Assembly: GCA_016193285.1 (NCBI GenBank)
Contig: JACPSL010000037.1
Span: 1-60,649, forward strand
From: Candidatus Melainabacteria bacterium
Lineage (GTDB): Bacteria; Cyanobacteriota; Vampirovibrionia; 2-02-FULL-35-15
Length of the DNA: 60,649 nt
Direction: 5' to 3'
Every line of letters starts with the position of its first letter. Position 1 is the first letter of the stretch. This document shows, piece after piece, positions 34,150 through 43,398 of the stretch. The notes beneath the pieces were generated by a model. The model did no database searches, was not told where the DNA came from, and saw nothing but the letters and a program-made list of their open reading frames with translations. The translations under genes and the position numbers were made by a program.

Positions 34150-35892
34150 ATGAGACTTACAATAAAAATTGGTGGACAGGCAGGTCAAGGTATAGAGTCA
34201 GGTGGTGCTGGATTAACTAAGGCTTTAATGCATGCTGGGCTTCATGTCTATGGGTTTGGAGATTATATGTCCCGAATTAGAGGTGGTCATAATTTTTATA
34301 TATTAACCATGGATGATACACATGAAGTATGGTCAAACTCAGAGTCCATATATATTTTAGTAGCTCTTGATCAGGATACTTTGAAAGAACATATAAGCGA
34401 AGTAATAACTGGTGGCAGTATTTTAGTTGATGATGATTTTCACTTAAAAGAACAAGACATAAAAACAATTGAAAAAAATAAGTTAAACTTATGCAAACTC
34501 CCAATAAATAAAATTGCAGGTGACATTGGTGGAAATAAAATATATGCAAATACTGCATTACTTGGTGCTACTGCAGCACTACTTGATTTGGATTTTGAGT
34601 TTTTAAATGAAGTTATTAAACAAAACTTTGAGAAAAAGAGCAGTGAAATTGCAGATAAAAATGTTCAAGTAGCATTTGAATCATATGTGATGACAAAGAA
34701 AAAATATTTAAGTGGATTTAAGTGGAAGTTAAGTTATAGGCCTCATAAAAAACAAAGAATGCTTATTCATGGAAATGACTGTTTTTCAATGGGTGCATTT
34801 GCTGCTGGTTGTAGATTTGTTTCTGCTTATCCAATGACTCCAGCTACAACAATTATTGAATGGTTTGCAAAACATCATAAATATGGTATTGTAACAAAAC
34901 ATGTTGAAGATGAGATTAGTGCAGTGTGCATGGCTATTGGTGCCAATCATGCTGGTGTAAGAGCATTAACTGCAACAAGTGGTGGTGGCTTTTGTCTAAT
35001 GGTTGAAGCATTAGGGTTTGCTGGGATGACTGAAACGCCAGTAGTAGTTATGAATGTTCAAAGAGGAGGTCCATCAACAGGACTTCCTACAAGGAATGAA
35101 CAATCAGATTTATTATTTCTTTTAAATGCAGGTCATGGTGAATTTCCAAGAATATTGCTAGCTCCAGGTACACATGAAGATTGCTATCTGACTGGAATAA
35201 AAGCAATGAACATGGCAGAAAAATATCAGACACCTGTACTTGTTCTTTCTGACCTGCAACAATCTAGTGCACTAAAAGATATTGATTCAGACTTTTTTAA
35301 TTTAAATAAAGTAGTTATTGACAGGGGAAAACTTTTAACTAAAAAAGAATTAGAAGACATGACTGAGCCTTATTTAAGATTTAAATTTACTGAAGATGGA
35401 ATTTCACCAAGAGCATTCCCTGGACATCCTAAAACTGTTTATTCTTGTACAACAGATGAACATGATGAAAAAGGGCATATTACTGAAGATAAAGAAAATA
35501 GAAATAAAATGCAGAGTAAAAGAATGAAAAAAGAAATTACAGCCTTAAAAGATATGAAACTGCCTGTTATTTATGGTACTGAAGATGCTGATACTACGCT
35601 TGTTTGCTGGGGTGGGAATTATGGGGTTTGCAAGGATACAGTTGATGCGAATAATCATGGGGCAATGAATCTTCTTTATTTTCAAGATATGTGGCCATTT
35701 CCAAAAGAGCAAGTTAAAACACTTCTCTCGAAAATTAAAAAACCTGTATTAGTTGAAAGTAATTATTCTTCGCAACTTGGGAAGTTTTTAACGATGACAA
35801 CAGGATTTGAAATTAAAAATAAAATTTTAAGATCAGATGGACGTTCTTTTTATCCTGAAGAAATTAAAAGAGAGTTAGAAAGGATAGGATAA
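34150..35892 (+). CDS. korA: 2-oxoacid:ferredoxin oxidoreductase, fused gamma-alpha subunit
   Basis: The 580-residue subunit joins a gamma domain (residues 1-190, GGQAGQGIESGGAGLTKAL) to an alpha domain (residues 200-580, AYPMTPATTIIEWF, VVMNVQRGGPSTGLPT, ISPRAFPGHPKTVYS). This fused form, with the beta subunit next to it, oxidises 2-oxoacids (2-oxoglutarate or pyruvate) to acyl-CoA while reducing ferredoxin. The presence of icd makes 2-oxoglutarate plausible, but specificity is not provable here. Being oxygen-sensitive, it suggests anaerobic or microaerobic life. Confidence 0.92.
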   Translation: MRLTIKIGGQAGQGIESGGAGLTKALMHAGLHVYGFGDYMSRIRGGHNFYILTMDDTHEVWSNSESIYILVALDQDTLKEHISEVITGGSILVDDDFHLKEQDIKTIEKNKLNLCKLPINKIAGDIGGNKIYANTALLGATAALLDLDFEFLNEVIKQNFEKKSSEIADKNVQVAFESYVMTKKKYLSGFKWKLSYRPHKKQRMLIHGNDCFSMGAFAAGCRFVSAYPMTPATTIIEWFAKHHKYGIVTKHVEDEISAVCMAIGANHAGVRALTATSGGGFCLMVEALGFAGMTETPVVVMNVQRGGPSTGLPTRNEQSDLLFLLNAGHGEFPRILLAPGTHEDCYLTGIKAMNMAEKYQTPVLVLSDLQQSSALKDIDSDFFNLNKVVIDRGKLLTKKELEDMTEPYLRFKFTEDGISPRAFPGHPKTVYSCTTDEHDEKGHITEDKENRNKMQSKRMKKEITALKDMKLPVIYGTEDADTTLVCWGGNYGVCKDTVDANNHGAMNLLYFQDMWPFPKEQVKTLLSKIKKPVLVESNYSSQLGKFLTMTTGFEIKNKILRSDGRSFYPEEIKRELERIG

Positions 35893-36788
35893 TGATTGTG
35901 GCAGAAATGGTTAAATCTAGTGAAGTTACCTTACAGAATTATAAGAGTGAGCAAAAACCTACATGGTGTGCAGGATGTGGAGACTTTGGAATTCTTAATG
36001 CAATTCAGATGGCTCTTCTTGCTTTAAATATTCCACCTTATAAAGCACTTATAGCTTCTGGTATTGGATGTGGAAGTAAATTGCCAGATTATATAAATGC
36101 TAATGGTTATTTAACAATCCATGGAAGAGCATTACCAGTGTTAACAGGTATACATTTAGCAAATCATGAACTTGTAACTATAGCTGTTACTGGTGACGGA
36201 GATGGATATGGAATTGGTGGTAATCACTTTATGCATGCAATGAGACGGAATATAAATATTACTCACATTGTTGAAAACAATCAAATTTATGGACTTACTA
36301 AAGGACAATATTCACCAACAACAGATAAAGGAATGATTACAAGTACATCGCCGGAAGGTGCTATAGAATATGCAGTAAATCCAATTACATGGGCACTTGC
36401 AGCAGGTGCAACGTTTATAGCTAGAGGATTTGCAAATGATCCTAAAAAACTTACAAACTTAATTCAAGCAGCAATTAAACATAAAGGATATGCATTAATT
36501 GATGTTCTTCAACCATGTGTTACTTATAATAAACAAAATACAAAAGAATGGTATGAGGAAAGAATTTATTATGTAGATAAAATTCCTGACTATAATCCAA
36601 AAGATATAAAGAAAGCATTTAGTATAGGACTTGAATGGGGTGAAAAAATTCCATGTGGGGTTATTTATCAAACAGAGAAAGAAACATATGAGGATAATCT
36701 TTTTCAAATTACAGAAGAACCATTAGTGGAGCAAGTTGTTTCTCCTTCCTTAGAAGATTTTGAAAAAATTAAATCAAAATATTATTAA
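35892..36788 (+). CDS. korB: 2-oxoacid:ferredoxin oxidoreductase, beta subunit
   Basis: The 298-residue subunit has TWCAGCGDFGILNA, GIGCGSKLPDYIN and the thiamine-diphosphate motif VTGDGDGYGIGGNHFMHA. It binds thiamine diphosphate and a [4Fe-4S] cluster and pairs with the gamma-alpha subunit. Start and upstream stop overlap by one base (TAATG). Its stop overlaps the convergent nupC stop by 4 bases. Confidence 0.94.
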   Translation: MIVAEMVKSSEVTLQNYKSEQKPTWCAGCGDFGILNAIQMALLALNIPPYKALIASGIGCGSKLPDYINANGYLTIHGRALPVLTGIHLANHELVTIAVTGDGDGYGIGGNHFMHAMRRNINITHIVENNQIYGLTKGQYSPTTDKGMITSTSPEGAIEYAVNPITWALAAGATFIARGFANDPKKLTNLIQAAIKHKGYALIDVLQPCVTYNKQNTKEWYEERIYYVDKIPDYNPKDIKKAFSIGLEWGEKIPCGVIYQTEKETYEDNLFQITEEPLVEQVVSPSLEDFEKIKSKYY

Positions 36789-38017
36789 ATCATCATTATT
36801 CCAACAATACATCCTGAAATGCAGGAAGTTAAAGCCCCACAAATCATTGACTTAAAACCTAATTCAGCAAGATCACTTTTTCTTTCTGGTGCCATTTGTG
36901 AAAGACCACCAACTTGAATGGCAATGCTTCCAAAATTTGCAAAACCACATAGTATAAAAGTAGTTATTGCAGTGCTTTTAACTTGGAGTGAGTTTGTGGA
37001 AATTAGTTTAACTAAATCTAAGTAAGCTATAAATTCATTTAAAGAAATCTTAGTGCCAAAAAGTTGTGCAACTGTACTTATGTCTTCTTTTGGAACACCA
37101 AGAATTGAAATAAGAGGAGTAAAAATTATACCTAAAATAAATTTTAAACTTAAAGCGGGATTTATTGTCATTAATAATTTATCTGTCATTGCTACAAGGC
37201 TTATAAAAGCAATTAACATAGCTATTATCCCAATGCTTATTTTTGCTCCACTAAATGCACCATCTAAAATTGATTCAATTAAATTCTTTTCACTTGCTTT
37301 AAAATCTATGTTTACAATGTTCTTGGTAACAGGAGTAGAGGCTTCAGGATAAAACATTTTAGAAATAACAAAACTTCCTGGTATTGCCATAAAGCTACTA
37401 GCAAGTAAGTATTCAGGTTTTATTCCAAGTCCACTATATATAGCCATAAGTGAACCAGAAATACAAGCCATTCCTCCAGTCATAATTGTTAATAGTTCTG
37501 ATTTAGTCATTAAAGAAAGATATGGCTGAATAATAATTGCTGATTCAACTTGCCCAACAATTGACACTGTAGTATTTGCAAGTGCTTCAGCTCCGCTAAC
37601 TCCAAGAAGTTTATTAAATATCCAAGCAAATATTTTAGTTATATTTTGAAGAATACCAAAATAATATAAAACTGAAACTAATGCACAAATAAATATTATT
37701 GTTGGAACTATTTGAATAATAAATATGAAACTATTTTTACTTCCAAATATATTTTCTAAGAGAGTTTGACTTGCAAGTGGACCAAAAACAAACTTACCAC
37801 CTTCTCTTGAAAGTTCTAAAATTGTTGTAATTCCTTTTGCTAAAAGCTCAAAAATAGATTTTCCAACAGGTACCTTTAAGATGAAAAAACCTATTAATGC
37901 TTGAAGTAAAATGCCTATAATTATAAGTTTAAAATTAATTATTTTTTTGTTATTTGAGAAAATATAAGCAATTAATAATATTGAAATTATTCCAAGTATA
38001 CCTGTATATTTTTCCAT
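36785..38017 (-). CDS. nupC: Concentrative nucleoside permease NupC
   Basis: The 410-residue inner-membrane protein has 8-10 hydrophobic segments. It also has the family motifs GMACISGSLMAIYSGLG, SFMAIPGSFVISKMFYPE, TFILCGFANFGSIAIQVGG and, near the end, LAELGFKSMICGALTSCISG. It imports nucleosides with a cation gradient. Confidence 0.92.
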   Translation of the reverse strand: MEKYTGILGIISILLIAYIFSNNKKIINFKLIIIGILLQALIGFFILKVPVGKSIFELLAKGITTILELSREGGKFVFGPLASQTLLENIFGSKNSFIFIIQIVPTIIFICALVSVLYYFGILQNITKIFAWIFNKLLGVSGAEALANTTVSIVGQVESAIIIQPYLSLMTKSELLTIMTGGMACISGSLMAIYSGLGIKPEYLLASSFMAIPGSFVISKMFYPEASTPVTKNIVNIDFKASEKNLIESILDGAFSGAKISIGIIAMLIAFISLVAMTDKLLMTINPALSLKFILGIIFTPLISILGVPKEDISTVAQLFGTKISLNEFIAYLDLVKLISTNSLQVKSTAITTFILCGFANFGSIAIQVGGLSQMAPERKSDLAELGFKSMICGALTSCISGCIVGIMMI

Positions 38018-38067
38018 GTTTGTAGATATTTATAGCATGATAGGAACGTATCTTTATTTGTATCTTC

Positions 38068-38073
38068 TATAAA
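38068..38073 (+). promoter_or_regulatory. -10 box of glpD
   Basis: TATAAA ends 6 bases before the ATG at 38080, with no Shine-Dalgarno. A second ATG follows at 38083. Confidence 0.5.
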
Positions 38074-38079
38074 GTTTAT

Positions 38080-39708
38080 ATGATGGATCGCTTTACTCAA
38101 GAAGAGTTAAACAAAGAATTTGATCTTATTGTTATTGGTGGAGGGATTAATGGTTGTGGAATTGTAAGAGATGCGGCTGAACGAGGTTTAAAGGTACTGC
38201 TTTTAGAAAAAAATGATTTTTCTTCAGCTTGTACTGGTGCTTCAACCAGATTAATCCATGGAGGACTACGTTATTTAGAACATTTTGAGTTTGATTTAGT
38301 TAGAGAATCTTTACGTGAGAGAGAATTGTTATTAAAAAATGCAAATCATTTAGTTAAACCAATTAAATTTTCATTACCTGTTTATAAAAATGATAAACGT
38401 AATTTTTTTATTATTTTACTTGGAATGGCTTTATATGACTTATTGTCATTTGATAAATCATTGCCTTCTTATAAAGCTATATTAGGACAAAGATTTAAAG
38501 ATGTTGAACCACGAGTAAAAGATGAAGATTTAGTAGGTGGATTTGTTTTTTATGATTCTCAAATAGCATTTCCTGAAAGGATTTGTATTGAAAATATTTT
38601 AATGGCAAAAAAGTCAGGGGCTTTAGTTTTAAATCATGCTGAAGTAACTATGCTAAGTGTTAATAATTCAAATATTAAACATGTGGAATTTTTTGATAAG
38701 TTAAATAATAAAAAATATGTTTGTAAAGGTAAATTAATAGTTAATGTCTCTGGAGCATGGGTTGATGCACTTTGTGGATTAACAAATAAAAATATTCCCA
38801 GGAAAATTGGTGGTACAAAGGGTAGTCATATAATTATAAAAAAGTTTAAAGGCATGCCAGAAAATGCACTACTACTTACAGCAAGTGATAATAGACCATT
38901 TTTTATAATTCCATGGCAAAATTATTATTTAATTGGCACAACAGATATAGTTTATGAAGGTGATTTGAATAAAGTTAAAGCTGAACAAAGTGAAATCCAG
39001 TACTTGCTTAATGAAACAAATAAAAAGCTTAAAAATACACAAATTAAAAAAGAAGATATTTTGTTTACATATTCAGGAGTTAGGCCACTTCCATACTGTC
39101 ACAAGTCAAGTCCTACTTTAATAACTAGAAGACATATCATAGTTGATCATATTGAAAATGGATTAAAGAACTTTATATCAATTATTGGTGGAAAATTAAC
39201 AACTTATCGTGAACTTTCTTGTCAAGTTGTTAATTTAGCATTTAAAAAACTTAAATATAATTTTGTGTATTCTAAAACTAATGAAATACCTTTAATTGGT
39301 GCATTTCAAGATTATTCTTTTGATTTTATAAAAGCTGAAATAAAAAAAGCAAAAACAAAATATAGGATAGATTTAGATATAATCTCACATCTTGTAAATT
39401 TATATGGAAAAAGATATAAAGCAGTTTTAGATTTAACATTAACTCACAAGGAGCTTGGATATTTGCTTAGTTCTAATTCATTAGACATTCGAGCACAAGT
39501 AAAATATGCAATAGAAAGTGAGCTTGCTTATACAGCCACTGATATTTTAGTTCGTAGACTTACAATTGGATTATCAAAAGGCTTAGGTGTAGATACAATC
39601 GACTATGTTTTATTGCAATTAAAAAATTATTATCAATATAGTGACTGGGAAATAGAGAAGCAAAAGCAAGAATATTATAGTGATTTTGTAAATCTAAGAG
39701 TTATTTAA
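38080..39708 (+). CDS. glpD: Glycerol-3-phosphate dehydrogenase (FAD)
   Basis: The 542-residue flavoprotein has the FAD-binding VIGGGINGCGIVRDAAERG, then TRLIHGGLRYLE, LIVNVSGAWVDAL, IIPWQNYYLIGTTD and GGKLTTYRELS. A C-terminal helical cap is present. It oxidises glycerol-3-phosphate to dihydroxyacetone phosphate at the membrane and passes electrons to quinone. It has no glpK or glpF neighbour. Confidence 0.95.
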   Translation: MMDRFTQEELNKEFDLIVIGGGINGCGIVRDAAERGLKVLLLEKNDFSSACTGASTRLIHGGLRYLEHFEFDLVRESLRERELLLKNANHLVKPIKFSLPVYKNDKRNFFIILLGMALYDLLSFDKSLPSYKAILGQRFKDVEPRVKDEDLVGGFVFYDSQIAFPERICIENILMAKKSGALVLNHAEVTMLSVNNSNIKHVEFFDKLNNKKYVCKGKLIVNVSGAWVDALCGLTNKNIPRKIGGTKGSHIIIKKFKGMPENALLLTASDNRPFFIIPWQNYYLIGTTDIVYEGDLNKVKAEQSEIQYLLNETNKKLKNTQIKKEDILFTYSGVRPLPYCHKSSPTLITRRHIIVDHIENGLKNFISIIGGKLTTYRELSCQVVNLAFKKLKYNFVYSKTNEIPLIGAFQDYSFDFIKAEIKKAKTKYRIDLDIISHLVNLYGKRYKAVLDLTLTHKELGYLLSSNSLDIRAQVKYAIESELAYTATDILVRRLTIGLSKGLGVDTIDYVLLQLKNYYQYSDWEIEKQKQEYYSDFVNLRVI

Positions 39709-39772
39709 TCAGGGTTTACTCCTTCAAATCCAAAACCCAATTAGAACTAATCGGAATATGAAAAAAATCAGT

Positions 39773-40186
39773 TTAATTTTTAAAAATTGTTATGCGTTTG
39801 CTAAATGTAATATTTAATAATTCAAAGAAATTTAACCTTCCAAGAAGTGGTGGTATATTCTCTTGATCTAGAAATCCAACAGGAACTTTTCTTTTCCAAT
39901 TCCCAAGCTTAATAAGTAAGCCTTTATGCAAGTACACAGTTTTACTTCCGCCAATTCCCAATGAAGCTTCACGAAAACAATCCTTATTAACATTGATGCC
40001 TAGTAATGATGAGTAATTCTTTGGAAGTAATGTATAGTCAGCACCTGTATCTATTACCATTTCAATTGGGATCCATGTATCTTCATTTAGGACTTTAAAC
40101 TCACAAAGTGCATAAGGTCTCCATATCAAACCTAAATAACCTTTAGTAATATAAGTAAATGGAAATCTTGTAATTAACTTAGACAT
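39773..40186 (-). CDS. Retropepsin-like aspartic protease
   Basis: The 137-residue protein has the retropepsin signature VIDTGADYTLLP with the single catalytic Asp of a dimeric aspartic protease, then a flap-like stretch (SLGIGGSKTVYL) and PPLLGRLNFFELLNI with the hydrophobic-Gly-Arg motif. Small cellular proteases of this type work as dimers on unknown substrates. It starts inside, and is coupled to, the upstream gene (13-base overlap). Confidence 0.8.
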   Translation of the reverse strand: MSKLITRFPFTYITKGYLGLIWRPYALCEFKVLNEDTWIPIEMVIDTGADYTLLPKNYSSLLGINVNKDCFREASLGIGGSKTVYLHKGLLIKLGNWKRKVPVGFLDQENIPPLLGRLNFFELLNITFSKRITIFKN

Positions 40187-40413
40187 AATAAAAGAATATA
40201 TGAAACTCCTTTTTTTGGAACAAACATTAGGATTGGTTTGTGACCATACTTTTTTTCTAAAGACTTGAAGTCTTTAATAGAATCTTTCCCTTTTTTAAAA
40301 GGAATAACTTTATCTTTTATTACAAAAACGTGTTTACCAACATATTTATTATAAATTGATGCTTTGCCTGATAAAAGGAGGCGCAATGTTTTTTTTGTGG
40401 CTTTCTGATTCAT
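40174..40413 (-). CDS. DUF5678-like small protein
   Basis: The 79-residue product reads GKASIYNKYVGKHVFVIKDKV in the middle and ends HKPILMFVPKKGVSYILLLC, resembling the small DUF5678-like family ('GkhV.vi.dkV ... kpilmfVPk'). It overlaps the retropepsin-like gene by 13 bases; such pairs recur in other genomes, suggesting a substrate or partner relation. A TATAAT box lies 17 bases before its ATG. Confidence 0.6.
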   Translation of the reverse strand: MNQKATKKTLRLLLSGKASIYNKYVGKHVFVIKDKVIPFKKGKDSIKDFKSLEKKYGHKPILMFVPKKGVSYILLLCLS

Positions 40414-40504
40414 TCTTTATTCACAATATTATTATACGACCCGTTAGTTAAATTTAACAGGACAAATATGTAGTTTTACATAGATTTCAACTTTTAACGA
40501 CTTG

Positions 40505-41818
40505 TTAATCTAAGAATTGTTTAGTTAAATCCTCGTATGATTCTCTTTCAATAATAATTTTTGAATCCCCGTCATTTACTAATATACAAGCAGGTCTTGG
40601 AGTCATATTATAGTTAGATGACATGCTGTAGTTATAAGCACCAGTTGAAAAAACTACAATTAAATCTCCACTTTCTATTTTAGGAAGATTAATATCATTT
40701 ATTAGAATGTCTCCTGTTTCACAATATCTTCCAGCAATTGTAACTGTCTCATATGGTGTTTCATTGGCTTTATTAGCAACAAGTGCAGTGTATTTAGCTT
40801 GATATGTTATAGGTCTTGGATTGTCTGCCATTCCTCCGTCTACTGAAATAAATTTTCTTCCATTTGGAACTTGCTTAATACTACCAACTTTGTAGATGGT
40901 TATTCCACTAGGTCCAATCAGGCTTCTTCCTGGTTCACAGATTAGTTTTGGTAAGGATATATTTAACTTATTGCATTTTGTTTTTATTGTGTTTGCAATC
41001 TCTTTACACCAGTTTTCAATAGTCATTGGATCGTCACAAGGCGTATATGAAATGCCTATTCCACCACCAATATCTAGTTCGGTTAAATTTAAATTATAGT
41101 TTTCTTTAGCTATTTTAAAATAGGCTAATAATATTTCAGCGGTATCAAGAAATGGCTTAATTTCAAATATTTGAGATCCAATATGTGCATGAAATCCTTT
41201 TAGTGAGAGGTTTCGACAGTTTTTAACTATATGACTAATAACACTATTAAAATATTCTAAGTCAAAACCAAACTTACTGTCTAAGTGCCCGGTTTTTATA
41301 TATTCATGAGTGTGACACTCAATTCCTGGTGTAAGTCTAATTAAGATATTGACAGTTTTATTTTTTTTCTTTGCGATTTTGTCTAGTAATTCAATCTCAT
41401 AAAAGTTGTCACATACTATTTTGCCAATATTATGCTCAAGAGCCATTTGTAATTCATCTTCTGATTTATTGTTTCCATGGAAATAAATATTTTGGCTATT
41501 GAAATTACTTTTAATTGCCAAATAAAGCTCGCCACCAGATACAACATCTAATCCTAAGCCAAGATTGTTTGCTAACTTAAAAACTGCTGGTGTTGATAAA
41601 GCTTTTGCCGCGTATAAAACTAAAAAATCAGGATATTCTTTTTTTAAGCTATTTATATAATCCTTTGATTTTTCTTTAAATGTAACCTCATCAATTACAT
41701 ATAAAGGAGTTCCATAAGTATTTGCTAAGTCAACAATATCTAACTTGCCAATAGTTAAATGCCCTGCTTTATTTATGCTAATAGTCTTAGGATATAAATT
41801 TAAGTTTAAGGTGCTCAT
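40505..41818 (-). CDS. lysA: Diaminopimelate decarboxylase
   Basis: The 437-residue PLP enzyme has LVLYAAKALST with the PLP lysine, FHGNNKSEDEL, GFHAHIGSQI, ELDIGGGIGISY, ICEPGRSLIGPSG and TIAGRYCETGDIL. It makes lysine from meso-diaminopimelate, the last step of lysine synthesis. It is divergent from an amino-acid permease gene across a 269-base region. Confidence 0.96.
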   Translation of the reverse strand: MSTLNLNLYPKTISINKAGHLTIGKLDIVDLANTYGTPLYVIDEVTFKEKSKDYINSLKKEYPDFLVLYAAKALSTPAVFKLANNLGLGLDVVSGGELYLAIKSNFNSQNIYFHGNNKSEDELQMALEHNIGKIVCDNFYEIELLDKIAKKKNKTVNILIRLTPGIECHTHEYIKTGHLDSKFGFDLEYFNSVISHIVKNCRNLSLKGFHAHIGSQIFEIKPFLDTAEILLAYFKIAKENYNLNLTELDIGGGIGISYTPCDDPMTIENWCKEIANTIKTKCNKLNISLPKLICEPGRSLIGPSGITIYKVGSIKQVPNGRKFISVDGGMADNPRPITYQAKYTALVANKANETPYETVTIAGRYCETGDILINDINLPKIESGDLIVVFSTGAYNYSMSSNYNMTPRPACILVNDGDSKIIIERESYEDLTKQFLD

Positions 41819-41867
41819 GTTACTGCCTACCTAGAGTAACATTTTAGAGCAATCTATTTACACAGTA

Positions 41868-41897
41868 AAATTTTATCCGATTTATTCGGTAAAATTT
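41868..41897. promoter_or_regulatory. AT-rich hairpin upstream of lysA
   Basis: AAATTTTA (41868-41875) pairs with TAAAATTT (41890-41897), and CCGA (41877-41880) pairs with TCGG (41886-41889), leaving a 5-base loop and one bulged T. It lies in the divergent lysA-permease region, so it could be an operator or a leader structure, or a terminator for an unseen short transcript. Confidence 0.4.
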
Positions 41898-41924
41898 GAA
41901 GCATGTTAGGTACAGCATACCGGA

Positions 41925-41988
41925 GAGCACTTTGCAAAGCCTGACGAGCGAGGAATGAGCAAGGAAGGCGGTAGGCAAAAACGTGCTC
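41925..41988 (+). other. GC-rich nested-stem element between lysA and permease
   Basis: GAGCAC (41925-41930) pairs with GTGCTC (41983-41988), TTTGC (41931-41935) pairs with GCAAA (41975-41979), and an inner GCCT pairs with AGGC. The element, about 64 bases, is much more GC-rich than its flanks. It may be a structured RNA (leader or small RNA) or a dispersed mobile repeat; I could not match it to a known riboswitch. Confidence 0.5.
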
Positions 41989-42087
41989 ATTTCTTTGATT
42001 ATGTATTTAAGTAACGACAAACTTTAACTCAGTTAACTCAATTAACTCAGCATATTATACTTGATTTCGTTTTTTATAGATGAAAAG

Positions 42088-43398
42088 ATGAAAAATAAAG
42101 CAAAGTTATTTTTACTTATACCAATTATATTTTTTTCTGTAAGTGGCGGACCATATGGACTTGAAGAAATTGTTTCTTCAGTAGGTCCTTTTTTTACATT
42201 ATTATTTATATTAATATTGCCAATAATATGGACTATTCCTGAAAGCATGATTGTTGCTGAACTTTCAAGTTCATATCCACTTCAAGGTGGTTATTACAAG
42301 TGGGTTCAAATAGGTCTTGGAAGATTTTGGGGATTTATGGAAGGTTGGTGGAGTGTCTTATATACATTAATAGATCTTTCTATTTATCCTATTTTATTTA
42401 CTTTATATTTAAAATATTTAATTCCAGATTTAAATTTTTGGTCAATTTATAGTATTCAACTTTTAATGATATGGTCTTGTGCAGTTATAAACATCTTAGG
42501 CGTAAGATTTGTTGGGTATGTTTTAGTTATATTTAAAATATTTATTTTAATTTCTTTTTTGTTATTTATATTTTTTTGTATAGTTCATAGCTCTTTTAAT
42601 TTAAATTCAATAACTTCTTTTCCATGCAAATGGGATACAGAAAAGTTTTTGTTTGGTGTTTCACTAGCTTTTTGGAATTTTATTGGATGGGATAATGGTT
42701 CAACAATTTTAGGAGAAGTTGAAAAACCAGACAGTAATTACCATAAGGCTTTATTTATTACTATTCCAATTGTAGTCTTTTTTTATTTTTTCCCTGTTCT
42801 TGTTGGACTTGGTATTCATCAGGATGCATATAGTTGGAAGTTTGGTGAATTTTCATTTATTGCAAAATCAATGAATCATTCTTATTTAGCAATTATTTTA
42901 GCAATTGGTGGAATGATTGCTACTTTAGGTTTATTTAATTCTCTTCTTTTATCTTCTTCAAGAATATTTTTAATGCTGGCTAAAGATAAATTGTTTCCAG
43001 ATGTCTTTTCAAAAATTCATAAGACACAAATGACTCCATATATTGTAATTATTTTTCTTGCAATAGTATATAGTTTATTGGTCTTACTTAGTATAGAAAA
43101 ACTAATTGTTTATGATGTTTTCTTATATTTAAGTGCTATGTTACTAGAAGCAATAGCTTTATTAGTACTTAGAAAAAGATCACCAAATATAAAGTCAGAT
43201 TTTAAAATCCCGTTTGGAGATCTAGGATTATATTTTGTAGTTAGTTTAGCAATAAGCATAATTTTACTTATGATAGGAATAAATATTTTGGGATTTAATG
43301 GGTTAAATTTTGGTTCTATAATTAGTCTGGGCTTGATTTTTAGTGGTATTCCTGTTTATTTTTATTTTACTACTCAATCTGATATTTCACGAGTATAA
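42088..43398 (+). CDS. APC-family amino-acid permease
   Basis: The 436-residue membrane protein starts FLLIPIIFFSVSGGPYGLEE, the conserved GGPYG motif of the first helix of APC amino-acid transporters, then WTIPESMIVAELSS and WNFIGWDNGSTILGEVE. About 12 hydrophobic segments are present. I took the ATG at 42088; a TTG start at 42061 is in frame. Its end overlaps the convergent KdpD-like gene by 25 bases. Substrate is unknown; the lysA neighbour is only suggestive. Confidence 0.88.
   Translation: MKNKAKLFLLIPIIFFSVSGGPYGLEEIVSSVGPFFTLLFILILPIIWTIPESMIVAELSSSYPLQGGYYKWVQIGLGRFWGFMEGWWSVLYTLIDLSIYPILFTLYLKYLIPDLNFWSIYSIQLLMIWSCAVINILGVRFVGYVLVIFKIFILISFLLFIFFCIVHSSFNLNSITSFPCKWDTEKFLFGVSLAFWNFIGWDNGSTILGEVEKPDSNYHKALFITIPIVVFFYFFPVLVGLGIHQDAYSWKFGEFSFIAKSMNHSYLAIILAIGGMIATLGLFNSLLLSSSRIFLMLAKDKLFPDVFSKIHKTQMTPYIVIIFLAIVYSLLVLLSIEKLIVYDVFLYLSAMLLEAIALLVLRKRSPNIKSDFKIPFGDLGLYFVVSLAISIILLMIGINILGFNGLNFGSIISLGLIFSGIPVYFYFTTQSDISRV

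Noticed and set aside
39744-39761. Terminator hairpin between glpD and the retropepsin-like gene
   Set aside because: The stem has a mismatch and neither side is followed by a convincing T-tract.
41925-41988. Lysine riboswitch or T-box between lysA and the permease
   Set aside because: The expected conserved sequence blocks are not visible; kept only as an unassigned structured element.
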